Positions 48,596 to 60,402 of a stretch of 64,000 bases of DNA are shown here, in pieces (positions within the stretch are counted from its first letter, which is position 1; every line of letters starts with the position of its first letter). The notes under the pieces were generated by a model. It was given only the letters and a program-made list of their open reading frames with translations. It was not told the DNA's origin and ran no database searches. The DNA is from Paracoccus mutanolyticus (GTDB taxonomy: Bacteria; Pseudomonadota; Alphaproteobacteria; Rhodobacterales; Rhodobacteraceae). Location of the stretch: contig NZ_CP030239.1 in the NCBI RefSeq assembly GCF_003285265.1, forward strand, positions 2,339,501-2,403,500. The letters run 5' to 3'. The translations under genes and the position numbers were made by a program.

Positions 48596-48788
48596 GTCAC
48601 ACCTTGAAAATGGACAGGACGGGCCCGAACCGCCGGAAATGTCGGTCGGGCGGGCGCGTGGTGGTCAGGCGAGGAGCCGGCCCCGGCCCGCTCTCCAGTC
48701 GATATGCGGCCCGAAGGCCCTTGCCCCGGTTGCGGCGGTCCCATCCTTTCGCGTTAAGATGGGGGCAGGTCCGGTTCAGGAGGATGCG

Positions 48789-50230
48789 ATGCGTCAGGTC
48801 AAGGTCAGGCTTCAACTTGCGGGAACATCCTTTGCCGCGCTCGAGGACGATGCCGCGCTGGCCGGCACGCCCCGCCTGACCGAGGAGCGCCGGCTGTATT
48901 TCGACGCCGCCGGCGGCGCCCTGGCGGCAGCGGGGGCGGGGCTTTGCATCTGCCAGCGGGCCGGGCGATCGGTGCAAGTGCTGGAATTGCCCGGCAGCAA
49001 CCGGGAATGGCCGGTGCCCGGCCCCTGCCGGTGCTGGAGCCGGGCGGGCCGCTGCTGGCCCTGCTGGGCGAGGGCGCGCGCGACCTGGTCCTGACCGGAT
49101 CGCGACGCTCGGCCGTCGCGAATGGCCGGTCGCCCAGGGCGATGCCACGCTGGAGCTGCACTGGTCGAGGGGATGCTGGGCCTGGCCGCCGGCGGGTGGC
49201 GATCCGCGACTGCGAGATCACCCTGACGGCGGGCCCGGTGGCCGAACTCTTTGCCCTGGCCCGGCGGCTGGCCGAGACCGCCCCGCGGCGCCTGTCGGTC
49301 GTGACGGTGGCGCAGCGCGGCCGGATGCTGGCCGAACCCGTGCCCCGCAGCGTCAAGGCCGCCGAGGCCGCGCTGACCCCCGCGATGACCGCGGCCGACG
49401 CGTTTCGCCGCATCGCCCTGTCCTGCCTGACCCAGTTCCGCCTGAACGAGGATCTGGTGCTGGCCCTGCGCTCCGAGGAGGCCCTGCATCAGGCCCGCGT
49501 GGCGCTGCGCCGGCTGCGTTCGGCCTTTACGGTGTTCAAGCCGGTCCTGGGGGCCGAGGCCGGCACCGACCTGCGCGAAGGGCTGCGCTGGCTGGCGCAG
49601 GAACTGGGGCAGGCGCGCGACCTGGACGTGCTGGTGCGCCGCGCGCCGCCGGGGCCATTGCTGGCGCGGCTGACTGCCGAACGCGAGGCGGCCTATGACA
49701 CGGTGGCCCATGTCCTTGGCTCGCGCCGGGCGCGGCTGTTGGCGCTGGACCTGGTCGAATGGCTGGACCATGGCGACTGGCGCGCCGATCCCGCGACCCG
49801 CTCCCTGCGCGAGATGCCGGCGCCGGAATTCGCCGGGCTGGCGCTGTCGCGCTTTCGCCGCAAGGTCAGAAAGGACGGCAAGGATCTGGTGTCCCTGCCC
49901 GACGAGCAGCGACATGAATTGCGCAAGGATGCCAAGAAGCTGCGCTATGCCGCCGATTTCTTCGCCCCCCTGTTCCAGGCCAAGGCGCTGCGCCGCAAGC
50001 GCAAGCGGTTCATGGACGCGCTGGAATCGCTGCAGGACAGCCTGGGCGCGCTGAACGACCTGGCGGCGGGTCCCGAGGTGCTGGACCGGCTGGGCCTTCT
50101 GGACCTGCCGGGCGCCGGGGCGCTGGTCGAAGGCGGGGACCGGGCGCCGCTGCTGAAGGCCGCGGCCGAGGCGCATGACCGGCTGGTCGGAACCCGCCGC
50201 TACTGGCCCCGGCCCGGTCCCCGGGACTGA
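48789..50230 (+). CDS. CYTH-CHAD protein (YgiF-like triphosphatase family), frameshifted in the CYTH part
   Basis: The ATG at 48789 opens a CYTH domain (MRQVKVRLQLAGTSFAALED). Near 49018 and again near 49120-49200 the frame changes, so the catalytic tunnel region is garbled. From about 49300 a long CHAD domain is intact: EEALHQARVALRRLRSAFTV FKP, QELGQARDLDVLVRR, QRHELRKDAKKLRYAADFF and LQDSLGALNDLAA, with the conserved His residues. CYTH-CHAD proteins hydrolyse inorganic triphosphate or bind polyphosphate. The total length (about 480 codons) is normal if three small indels are restored. Confidence 0.8.
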
Positions 50231-50242
50231 AGGCGCGTTCCC

Positions 50243-50974
50243 TCAGGCAGCGGAAAGCGCCGCGATGATCGGGCCGAAGTCCGCGGCCTTGAGGCTGGCC
50301 CCCCCGACCAGCGCGCCGTTCACATGCGCGATGGCAAAGATCTCGGCCGCGTTCGCCGGCTTGACCGAGCCGCCGTAAAGCAGCGCGACATCGGCCCCGT
50401 CCGCGAAGCGGGCCGACAGCCGGTCGCGCATCAGGGCATGGACCTCGGCGATCTGGTCATTCGTGGGGGTGCGGCCGGTGCCGATGGCCCAGACGGGTTC
50501 ATAGGCGATGACCGTGTTCGCAGCCGTGGCGCTGTCGGGCACCGATCCCGCCAGCTGGGCCGAGATCACGTCCAGCGTGTGGCCGGCGTCGCGCTGCGCC
50601 TCGGTTTCGCCCACGCAGATGATGGCGACCAGGCCGGCCTCATGCGCGGCCAGGGCCTTGGCCGAAACCATCTCGTCGGTTTCGCCGTGGTCGGTGCGGC
50701 GTTCGGAATGGCCCAGGATCACATGGCTCGCGCCCACGTCCTTCAGCTGCGCAGCGGCGATGTCGCCGGTGTGTGCGCCCGAGGCGTTGGCATGGCAGTC
50801 CTGCCCGCCGGTCGGGATGCCCTTGGCCGCCATGGCCTGGATCAGCACCGCGGGCGGGCAGATCAGCACGTCGCAGCCGGGCTTGGGCCCGGCCAGAAGC
50901 TGGTCGATCTCGGCCAGGGCGGCCAGGGTTCCGTTCATCTTCCAGTTGCCGGCGGCAAGTTTGCGCGGGGCCAT
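50243..50974 (-). CDS. tpiA: Triosephosphate isomerase
   Basis: A 243-residue glycolytic TIM-barrel enzyme interconverting glyceraldehyde 3-phosphate and dihydroxyacetone phosphate. Active-site residues: Asn10 and Lys12 in AAGNWKMNG, the His of LGHSERR, the Glu of [11 protein letters not shown], and the phosphate loop [12 protein letters not shown]. The ATG at 50974 is chosen over an upstream ATG because GGGAGAGG lies four bases before it. It is convergent with the CHAD gene. Confidence 0.95.
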   Translation of the reverse strand: MAPRKLAAGNWKMNGTLAALAEIDQLLAGPKPGCDVLICPPAVLIQAMAAKGIPTGGQDCHANASGAHTGDIAAAQLKDVGASHVILGHSERRTDHGETDEMVSAKALAAHEAGLVAIICVGETEAQRDAGHTLDVISAQLAGSVPDSATAANTVIAYEPVWAIGTGRTPTNDQIAEVHALMRDRLSARFADGADVALLYGGSVKPANAAEIFAIAHVNGALVGGASLKAADFGPIIAALSAA

Positions 50975-51062
50975 CAGCCTCTCCCTTGTCATGTCCTGAC
51001 CGGGGGATAGGGCGCGCGCGGGCGGCGATCAAGGATGTGTGCGCTAACCCCGGACCAAAACC

Positions 51063-51434
51063 TCAGGTCCGGGCGCGCGAACCCTCCAGCGGACCGAAGC
51101 TGACCGATTCGCCGCAGCCGCAGCTGTCGGTGACGTTCGGGTTGCGGAACTTGAAGCCCGATTCCAGCAGGCCGGACTCATAGTCGATCTCGGTCCCGAA
51201 CAGGAACATCTGCGCGGTCGGCGCGATCAGCACCCGCGCCGCGCCATGTCGACCACCTCGTCGCCGGGGGCGGGGGTCTGGGCCAGCTTCCATGGTGTAT
51301 TCCATGCCGGCGCAGCCGCCCTTCTTCAGGCCGATGCGCAGGCCGCTGGCCGATTGCGCCGCCATCAGCCGGGCGATCTGACGCTCGGCCGCAGGGGTGA
51401 TCGAGACGGGGGACTTGCCGGGGATCGAAAACAT
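51063..51434 (-). CDS. A-type iron-sulfur carrier (ErpA/IscA-like), with compensating frameshifts
   Basis: About 123 codons. SITPAAERQIARLMAAQ, GLRIGLKKGGCAGMEY and TDSCGCGESVSFGPLEG give the three cluster-binding cysteines of A-type carriers (C-x~62-C-G-C). Between 51240 and 51290 one extra base and, about 40 bases on, one missing base shift the frame and restore it. The segment reads AGPDPRPRRRGGRHGA instead of the expected LAQTPAPGDEVVDMDG. A sequencing error pair is more likely than a real change. Confidence 0.85.
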   Translation of the reverse strand: MFSIPGKSPVSITPAAERQIARLMAAQSASGLRIGLKKGGCAGMEYTMEAGPDPRPRRRGGRHGAARVLIAPTAQMFLFGTEIDYESGLLESGFKFRNPNVTDSCGCGESVSFGPLEGSRART

Positions 51435-51498
51435 CGCGGGTCTTTCCTGTTCGCTGCCCTTCATTTAAGGGCGCGGGGGCCGCCGCTCAAGGGGCGCT

Positions 51499-51526
51499 TG
51501 ACACGGGGCGCGGGGCGGCTATAAGC
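51499..51526 (+). promoter_or_regulatory. Sigma-70-type promoter for rpsD
   Basis: TTGACA at 51499-51504 and TATAAG at 51521-51526 are separated by 16 bases, about 100 bases before the rpsD start. It is the best promoter match noticed in the window and suits a highly expressed ribosomal gene. Confidence 0.7.
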
Positions 51527-51626
51527 GCCGCTTCAATTGGTGTTGGTGGACCCCGCAAGGGGAACCCTGTCGGGCATTATGCCAAAGGACAACGCCCTTC
51601 GACAACATGAAAGAAGGAGATCAGCG

Positions 51627-52247
51627 ATGACCAAACGCACCGCTGCCAAGTACAAGATCGACCGCCGCATGGGCGAAAACATCTGGGGCCGCGCCAAGTC
51701 GCCGCTGAACAAGCGCGAATACGGCCCGGGCCAGCACGGCCAGCGCCGCAAGGGCAAACTGTCCGATTTCGGCACCCAACTGCGCGCCAAGCAGAAGCTG
51801 AAGGGCTATTACGGCGACCTGACCGAAAAGCAGTTCCGCCGCATCTATGCCGAGGCCGAGCGCGTCAAGGGCGACACGGGCGAGAATCTGATCGGCCTGC
51901 TGGAGCGCCGCCTGGACGCCATCGTCTATCGCGCCAAGTTCGTGCCGACCATCTGGGCCGCGCGCCAGTTCGTGAACCACGGCCACGTCACGGTGAACGG
52001 CCAGCGCGTCAACATCGCGTCCTATCGCGTCAAGGAAGGCGACGTGGTCGCCATCCGGGAACGTTCGCGGCAGCTGGCCATCGTGCTGGAAGCCGTTGCC
52101 CTGACCGAGCGTGACGTCCCCGACTACCTTGAAGTCGACCACAACAAGATGACCGCGACCTTCGTGCGCACCCCGGCGCTGGGCGACGTGCCCTATGCCG
52201 TGCAGATGGAGCCGAACCTGGTCGTCGAATTCTACGCCAAGAACTGA
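51627..52247 (+). CDS. rpsD: Ribosomal protein S4
   Basis: A 206-residue primary 16S rRNA-binding protein and assembly initiator. It starts [20 protein letters not shown]. The S4 RNA-binding domain reads [40 protein letters not shown], and the C-terminus is VVEFYAKN. The ATG at 51627 has GAAGGAGA upstream. It is a single gene with its own promoter and terminator. Confidence 0.97.
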   Translation: MTKRTAAKYKIDRRMGENIWGRAKSPLNKREYGPGQHGQRRKGKLSDFGTQLRAKQKLKGYYGDLTEKQFRRIYAEAERVKGDTGENLIGLLERRLDAIVYRAKFVPTIWAARQFVNHGHVTVNGQRVNIASYRVKEGDVVAIRERSRQLAIVLEAVALTERDVPDYLEVDHNKMTATFVRTPALGDVPYAVQMEPNLVVEFYAKN

Positions 52248-52271
52248 TCCTTTCCGGATCAGGCAGGTTTC

Positions 52272-52346
52272 AGGGCCGTCCCTTCGGGGGCGGCCTTTTT
52301 GCTTGCGGCACGGCTGCATGGGTATTTGGGAAACGGTGAAAGCCCG
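52272..52346 (+). repeat. 75-bp inverted repeat, left copy (contains rpsD terminator)
   Basis: This 75-base segment recurs inverted at 53064-53138 with about 92% identity by eye. The first 30 bases are an intrinsic terminator; the remaining 45, including TGCATGGGTATTTGG and AACGGTGAAAGCCCG, are also conserved. That is unexpected for terminator sequence alone. Confidence 0.85.
52273..52300 (+). terminator. Intrinsic terminator of rpsD
   Basis: GGGCCGTCCC, loop TTCG, GGGGCGGCC (one G-T pair), then TTTTT, starting 26 bases after the rpsD stop. Confidence 0.85.
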
Positions 52347-52448
52347 GCGTGGTGCCCGGAACACAACCCTTGCGCCTCACGATCCCGTGGATTGCAACCG
52401 CGCTGCAGGCTGGCGAAGGAGAGGCCGAACGGCTTTTGGAGGGATGCG

Positions 52449-53057
52449 ATGCGGATGATGGCGATTCTGGCGGCGGCGGCCATGGCCTTCCCGGCGGTGG
52501 CCGAGGAGGCGCCAGCGACCGAGGAGCGGCTCTGGACCTGCGAGACCTCGATCGCGGGCGAAAAGACCGAGATCAACTATCTCCGCGATGCCGAGTTTCG
52601 CCAGAACGTCGGTCGGATCGAGAAGAACTTCTCGGGCTGGGGCAAGATCACCTGCCCGGGCTATGTCACACTGCGCGAGATCCTGCGCCGCAATGCCATG
52701 TCCGACGACGGCAGCTATTGTCTGCTTTGGGACAAGCAGGGCGACACCTATATCGGCGCGCAAAAGGGCGCACGCAAGGGCAATGCGCTGTGCCGCAAGA
52801 CCCTGTGCGAGCGCGTGAACGGCGCGCGCCAGGCCACCTTCCGCAACGCCAATGCCTTGGCTGTGGCCGGTTACGATGCGGTCACGCAGCGCCCCGGCGC
52901 GACGATCCTGGCCGCCACCTCGGGTTCGATGGTCGGCACGCTCGAGGCGGCGGGGGCGGCGGCGATGGGCATGGCGGCCTCGCCCGTGGCGGTGGGATCG
53001 ATGGTCATCGGCTCGGCGGCCGTGGGCGGCACGATGTGGTATTGCGCCGAGGAGTGA
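52449..53057 (+). CDS. Secreted cysteine-containing protein of unknown function
   Basis: 202 residues. The ATG at 52449 is preceded by GGAGGG. A Sec signal peptide (MRMMAILAAAAMAFPAVA, cleavage before EEAP) is followed by a small domain with Cys residues in LWTCETSIAG, GKITCPGYVTLREILRR, SYCLLWDKQGD and KGNALCRKTLCERVNG. A long Gly/Ala-rich C-terminus follows (GATILAATSGSMVGTLEAAG and AVGSMVIGSAAVGGTMWYC), probably membrane-associating. I do not recognise the family. The gene sits exactly between the 75-bp inverted repeats, with no neighbour in its operon. Confidence 0.75.
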   Translation: MRMMAILAAAAMAFPAVAEEAPATEERLWTCETSIAGEKTEINYLRDAEFRQNVGRIEKNFSGWGKITCPGYVTLREILRRNAMSDDGSYCLLWDKQGDTYIGAQKGARKGNALCRKTLCERVNGARQATFRNANALAVAGYDAVTQRPGATILAATSGSMVGTLEAAGAAAMGMAASPVAVGSMVIGSAAVGGTMWYCAEE

Positions 53058-53063
53058 CACCCT

Positions 53064-53138
53064 CGGGCTTTCACCGTTTTCCAAATACCCATGCACCCGT
53101 GCCGCAAGTGAAAAGGCCGCCCCCTAAGGGACGGCCCT
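53064..53138 (-). repeat. 75-bp inverted repeat, right copy (contains acnA terminator)
   Basis: This is the inverted partner of 52272-52346. Six or so mismatches, mostly in the terminator loop and tail, separate the copies. Together they bracket the secreted-protein gene. Confidence 0.85.
53109..53137 (-). terminator. Intrinsic terminator of acnA
   Basis: On the minus strand GGGCCGTCCC, loop TTAG, GGGGCGGCC, TTTT lies 23 bases after the acnA stop. It is the same hairpin as that after rpsD. Confidence 0.8.
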
Positions 53139-53159
53139 GCAATTCGCCAGCGGGACGGC

Positions 53160-55938
<2,779 letters not shown>

Positions 55939-56034
55939 GACTCGGCTCCCTATCCTTGAAAAGGTGGCTGAATGGCGGTGACTCCGGGCCCATGTGCCCC
56001 TTTTCCGCTAGGGGTTCAAGGCAAAAGGCCGGCG

Positions 56035-56054
56035 TTGTATGCCATTGTATGCCA
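56035..56054 (-). promoter_or_regulatory. Tandem 10-bp repeat upstream of acnA
   Basis: TTGTATGCCA occurs twice head to tail (56035-56044 and 56045-56054). On the acnA strand it gives TGGCATACAA twice, overlapping a possible -10 (TACAAT) with a TTGCAG -35 about 19 bases before. It lies about 100 bases upstream of the acnA start. It looks like an operator, but the regulator is unknown. Confidence 0.45.
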
Positions 56055-56257
56055 AGTTTTCGCTGCGTCTGCAAGATGTGGGTTTTAGGCAACGATCACG
56101 ACACGGGAACGACGGTCTAACAAAGCATTGATTTGTCCCGTGGCGCCGGCGGGGGTTAGGTGGTGCGGAACGGAAATTCGGGATTCTCCAAGGGCATGGC
56201 ATCTGGCTTTGCACATTTTCCCGCCTCGGCGCCCGGCCGGGATGCGGCGTTGCGGCC

Positions 56258-57370
56258 ATGGCCGGGTCTGCGCCGGCGCATCGGATCGGCGCGGTGGCGG
56301 CCCTGGTGCTGGCCCATCCGGTCGCCGCGCAGGACCGGGACGGGCCGGGCGCGGGCGGCATGGCCGCAGGCGGGCAGGGCGGTGGCGCGGTTTCCCTGGG
56401 GGCGGATGCGCCGGGCGGGCCGCGCGGGGGCGAGGGCGCGTTGCCGTCGCTTGACGCGGTGGGCGTCACCGTGCTGGGCGAGCCTGCGTCCCAGGGCGGA
56501 CCCGATGCCGAGGCCCCGCAGGCCGACGCGCCCCGGGACGACAGCCTGGGCCTCATCGAGGCGCCGGACGGCATGCCTGCCATCGGCGCCGGCGGGCTGC
56601 CCTTCATCGAAGGCGACCTCTTTCCCGATTCCCCGGCCGTCGCGGCCTTCGCCCAGCGGCCGACCGCGCAGGCCCGGGCCGGCCTGGGGCCGATCAGCCA
56701 TCCCCCGGTGGTGGTCGAGCTGTTCACCTCGCAGGGCTGCACGGCCTGCCCGCCCGCCGACCGGATGCTGGCCGACCTGGCCGAGCGCGACGACATCCTG
56801 GCGCTGTCCTGGCATGTCGATTACTGGGATTACCTGGGCTGGGCCGACGATTTCGCCAAGCCCGAATTCACCCTGCGCCAGCAGTCCTATGCCCATGCCT
56901 GGGGCGAGCGCGCGATCTATACCCCGCAGATGATCGTGGGCGGGACCGACACGCTGATCGCCCTGCGCCCGGCCGATCTGATGGCGCTGGTCGACATGCA
57001 GATGACGCGGCCGGTCCCGATCATGGTCAGCGCCCGCCAGCGGGGCGAGGAGTTCCAGATCGAACTGACGCCCCGCGTCGCCATTCCCGACAAGGTGGCC
57101 ATCGTGCTGGTGCGCTATGCGCCGCATCGTCACGTCACCATCAAGGCGGGCGAGAACCGCGGCGTCGCGGTGCGCTATACCAATGTCGTGCTGGCGGCCG
57201 ACCGGATCGGCGAATGGGACGGCCGCGCCGCCCTGCGCATGACGGTGCGCCCCGACCTGGCCAGCGGCGACGCCTTCCCCGAGGACACGCGCCACGCGAT
57301 CCTGGCCCAGCAAATGGGCCGCGCCGGTCAGCCCACCGGGCCGATCCTGGCCGCGATCAGGCTGGACTAG
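56258..57370 (+). CDS. DUF1223 thioredoxin-fold protein
   Basis: 370 residues. Residues about 150-370 are DUF1223: VVVELFTSQGCTACPPADRM (CxxC), LADLAERDDILALSWHVDYW DYLGWADDFA, RQQSYAHAWGERAIYTPQMI VGG and a beta-rich C-terminal half. The first 25 residues (IGAVAALVLAHPVAAQ) look like a signal peptide. Residues 30-140 are a Gly/Ala/Pro/Asp-rich linker unusually long for the family. The start at 56258 is uncertain: no strong ribosome site, and an indel in the leader is possible. The function is unknown. Confidence 0.75.
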   Translation: MAGSAPAHRIGAVAALVLAHPVAAQDRDGPGAGGMAAGGQGGGAVSLGADAPGGPRGGEGALPSLDAVGVTVLGEPASQGGPDAEAPQADAPRDDSLGLIEAPDGMPAIGAGGLPFIEGDLFPDSPAVAAFAQRPTAQARAGLGPISHPPVVVELFTSQGCTACPPADRMLADLAERDDILALSWHVDYWDYLGWADDFAKPEFTLRQQSYAHAWGERAIYTPQMIVGGTDTLIALRPADLMALVDMQMTRPVPIMVSARQRGEEFQIELTPRVAIPDKVAIVLVRYAPHRHVTIKAGENRGVAVRYTNVVLAADRIGEWDGRAALRMTVRPDLASGDAFPEDTRHAILAQQMGRAGQPTGPILAAIRLD

Positions 57371-57421
57371 CCGGCGCCGCTGCGGCACAACCCTGAAAAT
57401 CCCCGTTCAAGGAGGCGCGCC

Positions 57422-58024
57422 GTGTCTGAGGCCCGCAAGATCAATCCCTGGCTCAAGGCCGGGCTGGAGTTCGGCCCGCTGATCCTGTTCTTCGTCGTCT
57501 TCATGCGGTTGCGCGACCGGATGGTGACGATCGGCGGCACCGAGTATTCGGGCTTCATCGTGGCCACGCTGATCTTCATCCCGGTGCTGGTCGCCTCGAC
57601 CCTGGCGCTGTGGCGGCTGACGGGCAGGCTTGCGCCGATGCAGATCGCGACGCTGGTGCTGGTCGTGGTCTTTGGCGGGCTGTCGGTCTGGCTGAACGAC
57701 CCGCGCTTCTTCAAGATGAAGCCGACGATCATCTACCTGATCTTCGCCGCCGCCCTGGGGGCCAGCCTGGCGCTGCGCCGCAACTGGCTGGAACTGGTCA
57801 TGTCCGAGGCCCTGCCCATGCGCCCCGAGGGCTGGCGCGTCCTGACCCTGCGCATGACCGCGCTGTTCCTGGGCCTGGCCGTCGCCAACGAGGTGATCTG
57901 GCGCAGCATGTCCGAAACCGCCTGGGTGAACTTCAAGACCTTCGGCCTGCCGGCGATCATGGTGATCTTCTTCGTGCTGAACGCCCGGCTCTTTGAACGC
58001 CACGCCCTGCCGCGCGACGAGTGA
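57422..58024 (+). CDS. YciB/IspZ-type inner-membrane septation protein
   Basis: 200 residues with five or six membrane helices: LEFGPLILFFVVFMRL, FIVATLIFIPVLVASTLALW, MQIATLVLVVVFGGLSVWLN DPRFFKMKPTIIYLIFAAAL and the conserved NEVIWRSMSETAWVNFKTF. These are the hallmark sequences of YciB (intracellular septation protein A), involved in envelope integrity and division. A GTG start at 57422 follows CAAGGAGG. Confidence 0.88.
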   Translation: MSEARKINPWLKAGLEFGPLILFFVVFMRLRDRMVTIGGTEYSGFIVATLIFIPVLVASTLALWRLTGRLAPMQIATLVLVVVFGGLSVWLNDPRFFKMKPTIIYLIFAAALGASLALRRNWLELVMSEALPMRPEGWRVLTLRMTALFLGLAVANEVIWRSMSETAWVNFKTFGLPAIMVIFFVLNARLFERHALPRDE

Positions 58025-58082
58025 CGCCTTGCGCCATGCCCTTGGCGGGAGTAACCGGTCCTGACGCGAAAAGGAGTCCGCC

Positions 58083-59255
58083 ATGTCCCAGAAGCCCTTG
58101 CATCCGCGCACCCGCGCCGTCCATCACGGCATCCGCCGCAGCCAGTATGGCGAGATGGCCGAGGCCTTGTTCATGACGCAGGGCTTTGCCTATGACAGCG
58201 CGGAACAGGCAGAGGCGCGCTTCATCAAGACCGGCCCGGACGAGTTCATCTATGCCCGCTACGGCAACCCGACCTCGCGCATGTTCGAGGACCGGATCGC
58301 CGACCTGGAAGGCACCGAGGACGCCTTTGCGACCGCCAGCGGCATGGCGGCCGTGAACGGCGCGCTGATGTGCTGGGCCAAGCCGGGCGATCATGTCGTG
58401 TCCTCGAAGGCGCTGTTCGGGTCCTGCCTTTATGTGCTGGACGTGCTGGCCCGCTTCGGGGTCCGGATCTCCTATGTGGACGGCGCGGACCTGGACCAGT
58501 GGCGCGCGGCGATCCAGCCCGACACCAAGGCGGTGTTCTTCGAATCCGTGTCGAACCCCACGCTCGAGGTGGTGGACATCGAGGGGGTGGCTGCCTTGGC
58601 CCACGAGGTCGGCGCGCTGGTGATCGTGGACAATGTCTTTGCGACGCCCGTCTATTCGCGCGCGGTCGCGCAGGGGGCGGACGTCGTCGTCTATTCCTCG
58701 ACCAAGCACATCGACGGGGCGGGGCGTTGCCTGGGCGGCGTCATCTGCGGCACCCGCCATTTCGTGCGCGAGGTGGCCGAGCCCTATCTGAAACACACCG
58801 GCGCCGCAATCAGCCCGTTCAACGCCTGGCTGATGCTGAACGGGATGACCACGCTGGACCTGCGGGTGCGCGCCCAGACCGAAACCGCGCTGGCGCTGGC
58901 GCAGGCGCTGCAATCCACGCCGGGTGTCGCCAAGGTGATCTATCCGGGGCTGCCCGATCATCCGCAATACGACCTGGTGCAGCGCCAGATGGGCGCGGGC
59001 GGCACGATGGTCGCGGTCGACGCGGGCAGCAAGGACGCGGCCTTCGCGGCGATGAACCGGATGCGGATCTTTCAGATCTCGAACAACCTGGGCGATGCGA
59101 AATCCATCGTCACCCATCCCGCCACCACCACGCATTCCCGCCTGTCGGACGAGGTGCGGGCGGAACTGGGCATCACCCCGGGCCTGCTGCGCCTGTCGGT
59201 CGGGTTGGAGGATGCCGACGATCTGATCGCCGATCTGCGTCAGGCCTTGGCCTAA
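58083..59255 (+). CDS. metZ: O-succinylhomoserine sulfhydrylase
   Basis: A 390-residue PLP enzyme of the Cys/Met metabolism family that makes homocysteine directly from O-succinylhomoserine and sulfide. ARYGNPTSRMFEDRIADLEG, ATASGMAAVNGALM, FESVSNPTLEVVDIEGVA and the PLP-lysine motif VVYSSTKHIDGAGRCLGG are present; the C-terminus has THPATTTHSRL and LLRLSVGLEDADDLIADL. AAAAGGAG precedes the ATG. It is followed by a strong intrinsic terminator. Confidence 0.93.
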   Translation: MSQKPLHPRTRAVHHGIRRSQYGEMAEALFMTQGFAYDSAEQAEARFIKTGPDEFIYARYGNPTSRMFEDRIADLEGTEDAFATASGMAAVNGALMCWAKPGDHVVSSKALFGSCLYVLDVLARFGVRISYVDGADLDQWRAAIQPDTKAVFFESVSNPTLEVVDIEGVAALAHEVGALVIVDNVFATPVYSRAVAQGADVVVYSSTKHIDGAGRCLGGVICGTRHFVREVAEPYLKHTGAAISPFNAWLMLNGMTTLDLRVRAQTETALALAQALQSTPGVAKVIYPGLPDHPQYDLVQRQMGAGGTMVAVDAGSKDAAFAAMNRMRIFQISNNLGDAKSIVTHPATTTHSRLSDEVRAELGITPGLLRLSVGLEDADDLIADLRQALA

Positions 59256-59264
59256 GGCCCGTTC

Positions 59265-59299
59265 GGGGCGCCTGCCGCGGCGGACGCCCCTTTTGTTTT
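59265..59299 (+). terminator. Intrinsic terminator of metZ
   Basis: GGGGCG and CGCCCC pair around CCTGCCGCGGCGGA, followed by TTTTGTTTT, ten bases after the metZ stop. Confidence 0.75.
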
Positions 59300-59349
59300 C
59301 AGGGCATCGTGCCCACATTGCGCCCGACCGTCACCCCACGAGGACGACC

Positions 59350-60330
59350 ATGACCGAGGCCCGCCCCCTGTTTCCCGGACCCCTCGCCACCGAACGCGCC
59401 TATCCGGCGCTCAAGCGGGACTATCCCGCCGACTTTCGGGTGGATGCCAGTTACAAGGCCAGCCTGCCGGACCTGCAGAACGGGCCCGCCAGCCTGATCG
59501 TCGGCGCGCGCGCCGCGATCCAGCATGTCGGCATCTCGAACTTTCGCCTGCCGATCCGCTACCAGACCAAGGAGGGGGGCGAGGTCACGCTGGAAACCAG
59601 CGTCACCGGCACCGTCAGTCTGGAATCCGACCGCAAGGGCATCAACATGAGCCGCATCATGCGGTCCTTCTATGCCCATGCCGAGAAGCGATTCTCGATG
59701 GGTGTGCTGGAGGCCGCGCTGCAGGACTACAAGTCCGACCTGGACAGCATCGACGCCCGCATCCAGATGCGGCTCAGCTATCCGATGCGGGTCGACTCGC
59801 TGCGCTCGGGCCTGACGGGCTGGCAGTATTACGACATCGCGCTGGAACTGGCAGAACGCGCCGGGCAGCGGCTCAAGATCATGCACTTCGATTACGTCTA
59901 TTCCTCGACCTGCCCGTGCTCGCTGGAGCTTAGCGAACACGCCCGCCAGATGCGGGGCCAACTGGCGACGCCGCATTCGCAGCGCTCCATCGCCCGGATC
60001 TCGGCCGTGACCCAGGGCGAAACCCTGTGGTTCGAGGACATGGTCGCGCTGTGCCGCCGCGCCGTCGCCACCGAAACCCAGGTCATGGTCAAGCGCGAGG
60101 ACGAGCAGGCCTTCGCCGAACTCAATGCCGCGAACCCGATCTTCGTCGAGGACGCGGTGCGCGCCTTTGCCGCCGAACTGCTGGCCGAGCCGCGCATCGG
60201 CGATTTCCGCGTCGTCGCCAGTCATCAGGAATCGCTGCATTCGCACGATGCCGTCAGCGTCCTGACCCAGGGCGAGACCTTCGCCCAGGTCAGCCTGGAC
60301 CCGTCGATCTTTGCCGGTCTGCGGGCGTGA
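59350..60330 (+). CDS. folE2: GTP cyclohydrolase FolE2
   Basis: A 326-residue type IB GTP cyclohydrolase making dihydroneopterin triphosphate for folate (and possibly queuosine precursors). Diagnostic pieces: GISNFRLPIRYQTKEGG, SLESDRKGINMSRIMRSFYA, the Zn-ligand region DYVYSSTCPCSLELSEHARQ, PHSQRSIARISAV and FRVVASHQESLHSHDAVS. The ATG at 59350 is preceded by GAGGAC. FolE2 can use metals other than Zn and is often found under zinc-limitation control; no Zur site is evident here. Confidence 0.93.
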   Translation: MTEARPLFPGPLATERAYPALKRDYPADFRVDASYKASLPDLQNGPASLIVGARAAIQHVGISNFRLPIRYQTKEGGEVTLETSVTGTVSLESDRKGINMSRIMRSFYAHAEKRFSMGVLEAALQDYKSDLDSIDARIQMRLSYPMRVDSLRSGLTGWQYYDIALELAERAGQRLKIMHFDYVYSSTCPCSLELSEHARQMRGQLATPHSQRSIARISAVTQGETLWFEDMVALCRRAVATETQVMVKREDEQAFAELNAANPIFVEDAVRAFAAELLAEPRIGDFRVVASHQESLHSHDAVSVLTQGETFAQVSLDPSIFAGLRA

Positions 60331-60402
60331 CCTGCGGGCGTGATGTGAACAAGGCGTGAACGCGGGCTTTCCTGGCGCGCCTGCAGGGGTTATGTTGGCG
60401 GC

